A stretch of 64,000 nucleotides of DNA from Emiliania huxleyi CCMP1516 (lineage: Eukaryota; Haptophyta; Isochrysidales; Noelaerhabdaceae): positions 702,750 through 766,749 of the forward strand of contig NW_005200507.1 in the NCBI RefSeq assembly GCF_000372725.1. The letters are read 5' to 3'. The notes beneath the pieces are model-generated. The model saw only the letters and a program-made list of their open reading frames with translations. It was not told the origin of the DNA and did no database searches. Positions 29,719 through 39,407 of this stretch are shown one piece after another. Position 1 is the first letter of the stretch. Every line of letters starts with the position of its first letter. The translations under genes and the position numbers were made by a program.

Positions 29719-30567
29719 CAGGGGCGGCGGCCCCCCCATCTACAGATGATATGCGCATCTTGAGAGATAATATGCATCTAAGATGCGCCCTACTTGGACT
29801 GCACACTGTCTTGCCTATGCTCGAGCATCTCTAGATGGTATTTTCAACTTAAGATGCCGGAGCAGCCTGGGATGCTCGAATCATCTGAAGATGCTTCGCA
29901 TCCCAAGATGCTTGGCATTTCATGATTAAAATGCAAGTTAAATTATAAAGACTTCAGCGGCGTGTGAGCCCTTGGATCAAAGTGGAGTGGAGACTATGAA
30001 TCTATGCTAATCTCAGCTGCTATGCTATGTAAGTGTGATGCGACTAACTAGATCTACTCTGTTCGTGTCTGTGGAATACTACTCGTGATGGTGATGGAAC
30101 TGGGAGCCAGTGAGTGATCGTGGGGGGCACTTAGCCCTTGTGCTAATGCTGACTTTACTACACTATGGACGGTTGCGGTTGTTATGTAAGACTGGTTTTT
30201 ATTTCGGGTTCGGGTTTGGCAAAAAAAACTCCGACACTGAAAATTGGAAAAAATCCGACAATACGCTCATGTTCCTGAGATGCATTGCGCATCCTCAGAT
30301 GCCACATTGCATCCTGGGATGCATGGACTAACCCAAGATGAGGGTATCATCTCGGCACACTTGTGCGTCTGGAGACGACTGCAGTATATATCTGAGATGT
30401 CACGGGCTATCAAAAGACGTGGGGCACCATCTAAAGATGATTAAATCTTCTTGGAGAACCCAATCATAGCGGAGACACCCGGTGTCCTTAGATGGAAAAC
30501 ACATCCTAGATGGCGTTTGGCATCTAGGATGCGCATATCATCTGTAGATGGGGGGTCGCCGCCCCTG
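29719..30567. mobile_element. hAT-type MITE (family M2)
   Basis: Terminal inverted repeats begin CAGGGGCGGC and continue through CCCCCCATCTACAGATGATA, then TGCGCATC, matching left (29719) and right (30567, reverse complement). The CAGGGGCGG start is typical of hAT elements. The interior is crowded with GCATCT/AGATGC palindromic motifs and has no transposase. The flanks (CCGTACGT left, ACGGTACG right) share CGTAC but are not an exact 8-bp duplication, so the target copy has decayed. Confidence 0.8.
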
Positions 30568-31005
30568 ACGGTACGCCAGGAGTGGACGACCAGCTGCGAC
30601 AACAAGGGGAGGCTCCTGAGCTTTAGCGTTGAGCAGTGCAGCTGCGGGCGCTCGTGGGCGGCTGTGCAGTGGTGAGAGTGCCTGATTGGGGGCGAGTTGG
30701 TGCTGCGCCAGGGTGCGCAGCATGCCCTCTTGCTCTGTGCTGAGGCATGCTGGCTGGCGCCCAACACAATGCCCTGGGTACATTGCTCCACGCCGTGCTG
30801 ACTGGTGCAGTACTGCCAGTGCGCCGACTGGCGCGCAGGGTGCGCGTCGCCGCGCGTGGCACGGGTGGCTCGAGAGGCCGGCTGTCGGTCAACCCCGCGG
30901 CGCATGGCGCCGCGGAAGCTGCTCGACAGGCTGCGGGCATCGCTGCGTCAAAAGCGCCCGCCCTCTGCTTTGCTTTCGCCCGCGTTTTACGACAAGGTTC
31001 GGTTT
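30568..31005. other. sequence beyond the M2 element
   Basis: The minus strand has an open stretch reading STEQEGMLRTLAQHQLAPNQ, ALSPLHS, up to LVVAAGRPLLAYR next to the MITE. It may be the upstream part of the broken gene at 29.3-29.7 kb, but this is weak. No start or known domain. Confidence 0.25.
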
Positions 31006-31973
31006 ACAAGTCCGCCGACTTAATGATTTTCGGCCGGCCGCAGGTCGGGCTGGACGCGGCTGTTTCGGCCGGCGGTCGGGGTCGGACACCAGCTGAAAAT
31101 TTTGGGCGATTTTCTCCCGTCACTTCCAGCTCACCCCATTTGTCAAAAGGATTCGAATCTCGAACTTCTATTTACTCCTTGAGGTTCCCTCAGGCCCGCC
31201 GCCGCGCTCGCTGGACAGCGGCCGTGACTCACCTGCTTCGGGCGCGCTGCTCCTCGGGGATGGCGAGAAGCGGCAGAGGTGATGCTCATTCATAGATGAG
31301 CTAGCCCCAGATGCCCCGTTTGCCCCACTGCGGCGCCGCGCTCGTGCCGGCGTGCGAGTGGGTACAATGCGCCCCCTCGGCCGCTCGCGGCCCGGAACGC
31401 ATCGGGAGATATTCATTCGTATACGCCAAGACGTGCTCTGGCTGCTGCTGCACCTGCGCCGGGGCGCGTGTAAACCCTTGCCACCGCGGGTGCGGCCGCG
31501 GCCGCAGTGGTGTAGGCGGACAGTAATGATGCCGCGCGGGCGGAGTGGCGGACACGAGGACGCTGCCGTCGGACGAGGGGTTGCTATCATACGCAAGCAC
31601 GAGCCGTCGGTGACGCGACGGCGTCATCACCGTTGGCCAGCATAGAAGCGCGAAAACCTGCCCGTGTGTCGGATGCGTCCCCAAACTTGTAGCGCTACAT
31701 CTTTGGACACACACCGGCGGGCGCTTTCGAGGCGACCGGCAGCATTTTTTCTAGCCACATGGACCTTTTTGCGGCACGATAGCTGGGCTGCAACATACGT
31801 GTACCTACACTCGACTACAGCTACGACTGCAACGGCGCGCAGCGCCGAAGAAAATGTTGGGGCTTCTCGAGCGGCGGCCGGTGTGGACGCCGTTGTTTCG
31901 CAGCTCGGTCGGGGGGGGGCGCCCCTGCGTTTCCCTGCGGTCGGTCGAAAATCATTAAGTCGGCGGACTTGTA
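31006..31973. mobile_element. candidate element bounded by 39-bp inverted repeats
   Basis: ACAAGTCCGCCGACTTAATG then ATTTTCG(G/A)CCG(G/A)CCGCAGG occurs at 31006-31044 and, inverted, at 31934-31973. Similarity continues outward for a few bases (AAGTTCGG). A partial third copy (TGATTTTCGGCGCAGCCGCA) is near 44242. The ~0.9-kb interior has no convincing ORF and no clear target duplication was found. Confidence 0.5.
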
Positions 31974-32109
31974 TCATAGCCGCCGAACTTTACCTCGCTG
32001 TTTCTTTATAGGCGTCTCGCAGCTGCGTATTCTTGTATTCTCGTGTTACCGTCGCGTAGTACGGTACTGCGTCGGGGCGGTGCGTATTCTCGTATCACTA
32101 GCTGGTGTC

Positions 32110-32490
32110 GTGTCCACTAGCTCCGAGTAGAGGGGGTGCGGTCTGCTGCTAGGGGGGCCCAAGGAAGCGCGAGGGGGAAATTCCGCCGCTGAGGGAAACC
32201 CGGAGCGCTGCCGTACGCCCTCGGAGACCCGTGTTATGGCCCTGCGACCGCGCACCCCCCGTCCCCCCCACGGTCGAGGAAGAGGGTGCGTTCTGCAGTT
32301 AAGGGGTAACCCGGTACACGGAACCATCCCTCGGAGACGTGTTATGGCCCTGCGACCGCGCACCCCCGGGGCTAGGGCTCTCTAGCCCGTAACCCGATAC
32401 CGAGCGTCCGGCCAACTGGGTGCGCTTCTTAGCTCCCCGGTCCTGGACGTGAGGTTAATGACCGCACTCCAAGTGCTCCAAGTGCGCCGC
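32110..32490 (+). repeat. composite R1 repeat (two partial copies)
   Basis: Two successive R1 heads (AGAGGGGGTGCGGTCTGC and AGAGGGTGCGTTCTGCAG), each followed by the GGAGACCCGTGTTATGGCCC-like part, then one shared tail to CCAAGTGCTCCAAGTGCG. Confidence 0.75.
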
Positions 32491-32499
32491 AGGCTCCCC

Positions 32500-32905
32500 G
32501 GGCCCCAAATCTCAACTCAAATCTCAACACGAATCTCAAATTGATCAAATCCACCCAACCCTTCTAGAAGCTTCGAGGCTTTTGTCTCAGTTTTCACACC
32601 GCAAATCTCCAAATCTCAGCTCTCAAATCTCTAGGTTGGAAGGCCGTCCAAATCTTCAGTCTCAAATCTTGAATCTCGAGCGAACTCGACCGCAGATTCC
32701 TTTTGGTGTGGGAAATCTCATTCTCCAAGTCTCTGGTCTCTAATCCCAAAGTCTCCCACCGGAGGCCGAGTGACTGAGGTCTCAAATCTCAAACCTCTGG
32801 TCTCAAATCTCAACAACTGGGTAGCACTGTAGAGAGACCCGAGTGCCGAGAGCGGAGGTGTCTTTCAAATCTTTAAGCTCTCAATCTCTAAAAAAGACTA
32901 GAGAT
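32500..32905. repeat. degenerate CAAATCTCAA-rich satellite-like tract
   Basis: Irregularly spaced TCTCAAATCTCAA motifs over 400 bp, AT-rich for this window. No gene to 33.1 kb. Confidence 0.7.
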
Positions 32906-33108
32906 TTCAATTACCCACTTTTTGATCTACTCTTATACACGTATATTCGGAATATTGTAATGTCACGTACACGTGGTACACACACTCTAGTAACGTCGTG
33001 TACAAACTAAATCAGGAGCCTCAGGCCACGCGCGCTCACCGACACCCGATCCGGCCTGGAACCGGGAGATTTGGAGCGCCAAGGCACCGCGGATTTCTGC
33101 GGCGTCGA

Positions 33109-34038
33109 CTACGTCCGCGACGATCGGCGGCCAAACATCGGGAAAATCCTCGCAGGAGAAGAGCAGAGGGCGCCGGGATGCGGCACGACGCCCTCCGGGC
33201 AGCCCGTCGGTTTGACCCGGCCGCTCGTCTTCATCTGCTCGAAGAGGTTGTTCCAGTACGACTCCGGGTAAGGCATGCCGGAGCTCATCGAAAAGTCGCA
33301 GTGGAACTGGTGGTACTCCTCGGCCACGTAGAAGGGGCGCTCATTCGTGTCGTAGACGTACACCGTATTCTCGGCCGGGTCGCCGGCGCCGTCATTCTTT
33401 CCAGCTCCGGGCTTGAGCAACATGCGAAAGGCATTCCCGCGCTCGAACACTTTGTAAAGCGGCGAGGCCATGCCGCCCGGCAGCCCAAACACGGAGCGGT
33501 AGGCGCCCCCTCGGTCGCCGGGGTCGGGCCGCACGCGCTGCCCCGCTTCGCCCGTGAAGGAGCCAAAGAAGTCTTTGGCGAGCGCGGCGAGCTGCTTCTC
33601 TGCCGACGCGGCGTCGAGCGTCACCTTCACCGTCTCGGCAAATCCGTGCGCCGCGTAGTCGCGCGCGTCGCCGGTGTGGTAGCACACCGGCCCGCTCGCG
33701 TTCGCCACCATGCCGCCGGCGTAGCCCACGAGCGCGGTCACATCCGCATCCTTGCGCTGGAAAGGCCCATTTTCCTCCGTCTCGACCTTGTAATACGCCC
33801 ACTGGCGCTCCCAGAAGCAACCATTGCCTAGGTGCACATCGATGGTGCCCTTGGAATCGACGGTCGTTGCGGTGCCCGAAACCTGGCCGATCAAATCAGC
33901 TGCGCTCCGCCTCGCCGCCAAGAGCAGAGCTGTCAGGCAGAGCGAGAGCGCCGTGAGCTTGAAGCAGCCTGCCGGGCGCCGACGCGGCTCGTCGACGAGC
34001 AAGAATTTGGCTGGCTCATCGGAGGAAGCTGCCAGCAT
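33109..34038 (-). CDS. Methionine sulfoxide reductase A-like, membrane-anchored
   Basis: 309 residues from ATG 34038. Residues about 25-48 (CFKLTALSLCLTALLLAARR) form a signal anchor or signal peptide. The catalytic MsrA motif follows at about residue 72 (HLGNGCFWERQWAYYKVE; family G-C-F-W-G/x). Further MsrA-type features are ALVGYAGG, VCYHTGDARDYAAHGFAETV and a C-terminal EEYHQFHCDFSMSSGMPYPE. MsrA reduces methionine-S-sulfoxide. The usual Y-H-Q-x-Y-L block is replaced by Y-H-Q-F-H and the insertions are long, so this is a divergent clade common in algae; activity is inferred. The upstream in-frame extension starts only with GTG. Confidence 0.8.
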   Translation of the reverse strand: MLAASSDEPAKFLLVDEPRRRPAGCFKLTALSLCLTALLLAARRSAADLIGQVSGTATTVDSKGTIDVHLGNGCFWERQWAYYKVETEENGPFQRKDADVTALVGYAGGMVANASGPVCYHTGDARDYAAHGFAETVKVTLDAASAEKQLAALAKDFFGSFTGEAGQRVRPDPGDRGGAYRSVFGLPGGMASPLYKVFERGNAFRMLLKPGAGKNDGAGDPAENTVYVYDTNERPFYVAEEYHQFHCDFSMSSGMPYPESYWNNLFEQMKTSGRVKPTGCPEGVVPHPGALCSSPARIFPMFGRRSSRT

Positions 34039-34149
34039 TGTGGTCGAATAGCGCCGCGGAAGGCGATCAGACTGTAGTCGAGCGCGTCGGAGAGGTGTAC
34101 TGGAGTACAGTCCTGGAAGCCGCCGCGAATGTAAGTAAGTGGGCACAAC

Positions 34150-34620
34150 ATTGGACCCCCTCCCCCGGGCCCCGCTCTCAGTTGGGGCCTCCGCGGCCGA
34201 GTGGGAGATATTGGATGGATGGGAAACGGGTCGATTTGCAAAGTGGGGCGCCGGGCCAGGCCCGGCCCGCGCGCTTTGCCGGGCCCGGCTTGCCCCTCCC
34301 GGGCCGAAGCGCCCAAATCAGCAGGTCGAGGAGCGAGGCGGGCCCGGCGAGGAGAAAACCGGGCCGGCAAACCGTCCTGCCCGGGCCCGTCTGCGGCACA
34401 TAGGCCGGCCCGCTCACTCACAGCCGGGCCCGGGCAGGAGGGTTTGCCGGGCCCGTTTTGCGCGAGGCGGGCCCGGCGAGAGGAGAAAACCGGCCCGGCA
34501 AAAGCACGCTCGGCGGCCCGGGAGCGGCCACTTTTGACCCGGCCGGTGCCCGCCGGTGCCCCTGCCGGGCCGGAACCGGCCCCGCCCGGGCCCGCCCCTT
34601 ACGTCCGGGGCCCCAGTTAT
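34150..34620. repeat. GGGCCCGGC-rich low-complexity block
   Basis: Very GC-rich, with two copies of a unit GGCGGGCCCGGCGAG followed by GGAGAAAACCGG-CCGGCAAA (about 34347 and 34467). Frames through it are G/P/R-rich and not believable genes. Nothing else to 34862. Confidence 0.7.
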
Positions 34621-34862
34621 ATCCGGCGGCTTCCTACCTCATGTATCGTATGTTAAAGTTATGGCCCACTTCAGAGCTGTGAACGTGAACAGAGTGGTAC
34701 CAGCACTGTGGGTCGTTGCGGCACGCATGCGGGGCCTCCCGGACGCATGATCCTAGCCCAATTGGGAGCACTTTTGCCGTCTAGGCGGGGTTCCCCCCCA
34801 CATAACGAAGTTGTGTGAGCCACGTGCCCGTCCGGCCCCTAGTGCCCCCTTGAGGCACAATA

Positions 34863-36677
34863 ATGTGGCCTCCCAGCGAGCCGACCACAGGGTTGCTTCG
34901 GCGGCCTGAGCGCCCGAACTGCGCTCCGAGCCGCCACGCCACCCTGCTCGCCCTACTTGCGACCGCTTGCGCCGCCGGAATGGCAGCGTACACGGTGGTG
35001 CTAAAACCTCGGTCGAGTGAGGATGGAGTGGCAGCAGCTACGGCTGTGACTCAGTCGAATGAATCGACTCCGCTGCTGCTGAGCGCGCTGCTCCGTGAGG
35101 GGCGCGTGGCCGAGGCGCGGGCGCGCTCGAGGATCGAGGTGGACGGCACCTTTCTAGGCCATTCTGGCTTCCTCGCCGTCAACTCGACGTCCGGTCGAGT
35201 GAACCAGCTCTTCTTCTGGCTCCAGCCCTGCACCGACGGGTGCGACCCCAGCACCGCGCCATTTATCCAGTGGTTCAATGGCGGACCGGGCTCGCCTGAT
35301 ACCATCGGAGCCCTCAACCAGATCGGGACACACTATGTGGACGCTGCAGGCGCCATCGCGCCTCGCTGCTTCACATGGTGCAGGGCGAGCACCTGCCTCT
35401 TTGTGGACAGCCCCGTTGAAACCGGCTTCTCGTACCAGGAGCTTCTCGACAGTCCCGTCGAGTACACCGCCACGAGCCGTGAGGCCACAGAGCAGGTGCT
35501 ACATCTGCTGCTCCAAATTTACCAGATCTTTCCCGAGTACCGGTCTGCGCCCTACTACATCCACGGCCTCTCCTACGGCGGCCGGTACGTGCCGTACATG
35601 GCAAAAGCGGTGCTGTCGCACAATCGCGACCACCCTCACGAAGCCGTGGACCTGCGCGGCATTGCGGTCGGTGACCCGATCATCGACAATGCCGCGCAGA
35701 ATGCAAAGGTCGCGCCGGCCCTCGCCGCGTTTGGCCTCCTGATGGAGGACGAAGCGGCGGCGGTGGCCGCCATCATGGCCAACGCGACTGCGCTTGCAGC
35801 CGTCTCGTGCGAGGCCTCGTTCCGCGAGTGGAACCGCGTCTTCAACGACGATGGCGGCTCCTCCTGCGCGCCGTTCTGCGATTTCCTCTTCGCACAGTTT
35901 ACGGGGTCCACCAACACGGAGCACGCTCTACTCGGCGCGCAGCCGGCGAGCTTTGGCCGCTTCCGGCCGTGGCTCCGCGACCACGCCAGCGCGCTGCACG
36001 CGGCCGGCAGCCCGGCCGCTTCGGGCCCTAACGTGAGCTTCTCCGAGGGCGGCGAGGTGTACGCGGCTATGGTGGCCTCGGGTGATTTTTGTGCCTCGAC
36101 CGCGCGGCTTTACGCCGAGCTGCTGCTGGACTCGACGCCTCCCATCGACGTCCTCGTCTACTCTGGCAACCTGGATCCGCTCCTCGGCGCGCGGGCGAGA
36201 GGGAGTGGCCGGGCCCGGAGCCTTCGCTAGTCACCAAGAGGCCTCGCCGCCCTAGGCGCTCCCATGACCGAGGCGGGCGTTGCGGCGATCCTCGACCGCG
36301 CCAATGCCAGCCTGCCGGGCGGGGGCGCCGCCAAGCGCGCCTTTTACAGCGCACGCAAGGACGTGTGGCGCGTGGCCGAGACCGACGAGAATCCCGCGGG
36401 CTACGCTCGCTGCGCGGAGCCTCGCGCAGGTGATGGGGGAGGCCCACGGTCACGCTTCTGCTACATCGTTGTGCGAAACGCTGGTCACGAGGCGGTCTCC
36501 TACGCGCCGCGCGCCATGTACGACCTGAACGAGCGGCTCATCGCCCGCCTCCCCTTTGGACGCGCCGAGGGCAACGAGGCGCGGAACGCTCTCGACCGGC
36601 GCCACACGCCCACCTGCGCTCCGTGCGGCGGCGCCCCGCCCCTCGCCGGCGACGCGCTGCCCGAGTGCGTGCACTAG
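34863..36677 (+). CDS. Serine carboxypeptidase (S10 family)
   Basis: Exons 34863-36186 and 36256-36677, joined by a 69-nt GC-AG intron, encode 581 residues. A signal anchor lies at about 25-47 (LLALLATACAAGMAAYTVVL). S10 landmarks are in order: oxyanion strand FIQWFNGGPGSPDTIG, FVDSPVETGFSY, catalytic Ser in GLSYGGRYVPYMAKAV, catalytic Asp in VLVYSGNLDPLLG (just before the intron) and catalytic His in VVRNAGHEAVSYAP. The usual GESYAG box is G-L-S-Y-G-G, a Glu-to-Leu change that may alter the pH profile. The product would remove C-terminal residues in the secretory or vacuolar system. Without splicing the His exon is lost. Confidence 0.92.
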
Positions 36678-37277
36678 CACGTTGGAGGTGGCTGCCACCC
36701 CAGAGACTGAGGAAAGGGCGGTTGGCGGGCGGTGGCATGCCCCAGCCCCAGTGCAGGAAGACACACCGGTCACCGCCTTTGCGCGCGGCTCTTCACAGCT
36801 GTACTCTATTGCGTGGCTATTGGTATTGCGGCGGCGTACCGGCGTTTGCGTCAACTACACAACTCACAAAAGATTGGAGCATGGAGGGCTAGCCTGGCCC
36901 TGGGGGCGCGGTACCGTGTGGTTGCAGGTTGGCAACCAGGCAAGTGGGGGTTTTATGGCCGTTTTGCGGATTTCGGCCTGGCAGCCGCCGGCCTTCTCTC
37001 CCTTGCCTATAGACGTAATACCTGGAATTAGAAAATAAAAACAAGAAAGACAGAACTAACACGATCGAGATCCCGCGGCCACTCCTTCTCCTTCGCCACG
37101 CCCTGAACCCTTTGTACAAGACCTCCTATCTCTCGCTCCCCGCAACGCCCTCTCCCGGACCCGCCCACATCTACCCACATCTCCCGCGGCACAAGAGCAC
37201 TCCCGGCACCCAGCCCTGGGCTCGACTCTCAATATCGTGCTCACAACAGTGCTGCTGTACTTGGACATGGTCCGCGC
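36678..37277. other. spacer between convergent genes
   Basis: Between the carboxypeptidase and thiolase 3' ends. A + frame ending at 37031 (LFTAVLYCVAIGIAAAYRRL, then FADFGLAAAGLLSLAYRR) could encode two membrane helices but has only a GTG at its head; not called. Confidence 0.4.
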
Positions 37278-39158
37278 TCACGCGCCATATCGCTTCAGGA
37301 TGCAGGCGTGGCCGAGGCCGCCGTCGGCGCACGCCGCGACGAGGGCATACGTGCCGCCCTCTTTGACGAGGCGGTTGGCGGCGGTGGTGACGAGGCGCGC
37401 GCCGGTGGCGCCAAAGGGGTGTCCGATGGAGAGGGAGCCGCCCTTTGTGTTGAGCTTGGTCATGTCGACCGAGCCAACCTTGTCGACGCCGGGCAGGTTC
37501 TCTGCAAAGAACTTGTCCGAGTCCATCGCGACGAGGTTGGAGAGCACCTGCGGGCGAGTGGAGGAGGGGGGGGGGGGGTGGAGGGGCGGAGGGGCGGGGG
37601 GAAGGGGCGGAGGGGCGGCGCGGCAGGGGGTCGGGAGGCGTGCTGCTCGCCTGCCCGGCGAAGGCCTCGTGGAACTCGATGACGTCGATGTCTTTGAGGG
37701 AGAGGCCCGCCATGCGCAGCACCTTTGAGGCGCCGTACGTCGGCCCGAGCAGGAGCTCCTCGAAGGGGTCGCAGGCGACGAAGGCGTACGCGAGCAGCTC
37801 TGCCTGCGGTAGCGGAGGCCGGCGCGGTGGGGAGGCGGTGGGGCGGCGGTGGGGAGGCGGCGGGGCGGGGGGTGGGGCGGGGCGGTGCCGCGCCTTTGGC
37901 GAGAGGCCCAGCTCGGAGGCCTTGCCGTCCGACATGAGGAGCGTGGCGGAGGCGCCGTCGGTGAAGGGCGACGCCGAGGCGGCGGTCACCGTCCCGTGCG
38001 GCTTGACGAACGCCGGCTTGAGCGTCGCCTAGAGATCCGACCGGCCACTCGGTCACGCCGGCTGCGCCTCGATGGCGCTCGAGGGCGGGGCGCGAGAAGA
38101 TGGCGCGCGCCATCTTCTCGAGAGAAGAGTCGGCGCGAGGGCCGTCCTCGAGCGTCTTGCCGCCCGGCCCGGCGATCACCTCGCCGTCGTAGAAGCCGTC
38201 CGCGTGCGCGTTCGCCGCGTTGAGGTGCGACCTCAGCGCGAACTCCTCCTGCTCGCGCCTCGAGACTCCGAAGCGGTCCGAGAGTCGGTCTGCGTTGTGA
38301 CCCATCACCTGGGAGGGGCGAGGGAGGCGTGGGTGCGATGGGGAGCGGGCGGGCCGACGAGCCGGAGTGAGGGGCCGCGCGCCTCCCCGGTGAGGAAGTT
38401 TGCGATGGCGGGCTGCTCCGGCGCGAGGTCCTTCATCTTCAGTCCCTTGAAGAAGATGGACGCCATCTGGCCGGGCGACTTGGCCTGCAGGCGAGGACTT
38501 TGGCCGTGGGCGGGCGGGCGCGGGGAGAGCGGCGGGCGGGCGGCGGGCTGCGCCTTCGACATCTTGATCAGCTTCTTGCGGATCGGCCGCGAGTAGCGGA
38601 TCGGAGCGTCGGAAAAGGTCTCGACGCCGCCGGCGAGCACCACCTCGGCCTGGCCAGAGAGGATCTGCGACGCGCCCGTGCAAATCGCCTGGTTGGACGA
38701 AATGCACGCCTGCCGCACGGGAGGACGGACGGGTCAGGGCGAGTCGCGGCGCGCGAGCCGCCGCGTGCCACGTGCCGGCGCGCCTGCGTGACTGTGTGCG
38801 CCGGGACACCGCGAGGGATGCCTGCAGCGAAGGCGGCGTCGCGTGCGATGTTGGAGGTCTTGGGCTCCTGGATGACCTTGCCCCACAACACGTAGTCGAT
38901 CGCCTTCGGGTCCACCGCCGTCTTGGTCAGCAGCCCGTGCATCGCGAGCCGCGTGAGGTCGTAGCTCATGAGGTCAAAGTACTCGCCGCGCGACGGCTGG
39001 AACGGGATGCGGCAGCCGTCGACCAGGACAACCTTCTTCTGCCCTGTCGACGCGGCGGTGGAGCGCGCGCGCGCGCGGACGATCGCCGGGCGGACGGCGC
39101 GAAGGCGCGTCGAGAGCTGCAGCATACCAGCGAGGGAGGGCCAAGTTCTGCTGCTCAT
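37278..39158 (-). CDS. HADHB: Mitochondrial trifunctional enzyme beta subunit / thiolase
   Basis: Seven exons (39158-38784, 38709-38554, 38484-38383, 38308-38111, 38028-37894, 37803-37651, 37547-37278) make 462 residues with an Arg-rich mitochondrial presequence. Key blocks: [18 protein letters not shown]; active Cys in [89 protein letters not shown]; and final [16 protein letters not shown]. The RYSRP..KKL and FKGLK inserts are those of HADHB. The enzyme performs the last thiolysis step of long-chain beta-oxidation. All six introns are GC-AG (53-90 nt range), the cleanest demonstration of GC donors in the window. Confidence 0.95.
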
Positions 39159-39198
39159 CACGGGAGCTAAATCCTTATCCGCAACGATTTTTTTCTTG

Positions 39199-39236
39199 TT
39201 TCGCTCCTCATCGCAAACCCTGTCAGCAGTTCACCC
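39199..39236 (-). repeat. 37-bp dispersed repeat R5, second copy
   Basis: Reverse complement of 8955-8992, located 40 bp upstream of the thiolase ATG on the promoter side. Confidence 0.75.
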
Positions 39237-39407
39237 CCTTAGGTATGTACATACAAAAAATTTGGCTTCCAGGCTGCTGTGGGGAAGAGCTGACGCAACA
39301 CTCGCCGACACGCCGAGGCTCGCGCCAGCCCCATCTCGGGTTGACTCGGCCAGACTAAAACCCCGAGCGGCGTGGGAGTACCTCGCTTGGCCCTTGGCGC
39401 CGCGCCG

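Noticed and set aside
34150-34620. overlapping ORFs in the GGGCCCGGC block
   Set aside because: All are G/P/A/R low complexity on a repeat unit; none has a start plus motif.
36732-37031. two-helix membrane ORF
   Set aside because: Starts only with GTG and lies in the 3' region of the carboxypeptidase gene; no acceptor or homology support.
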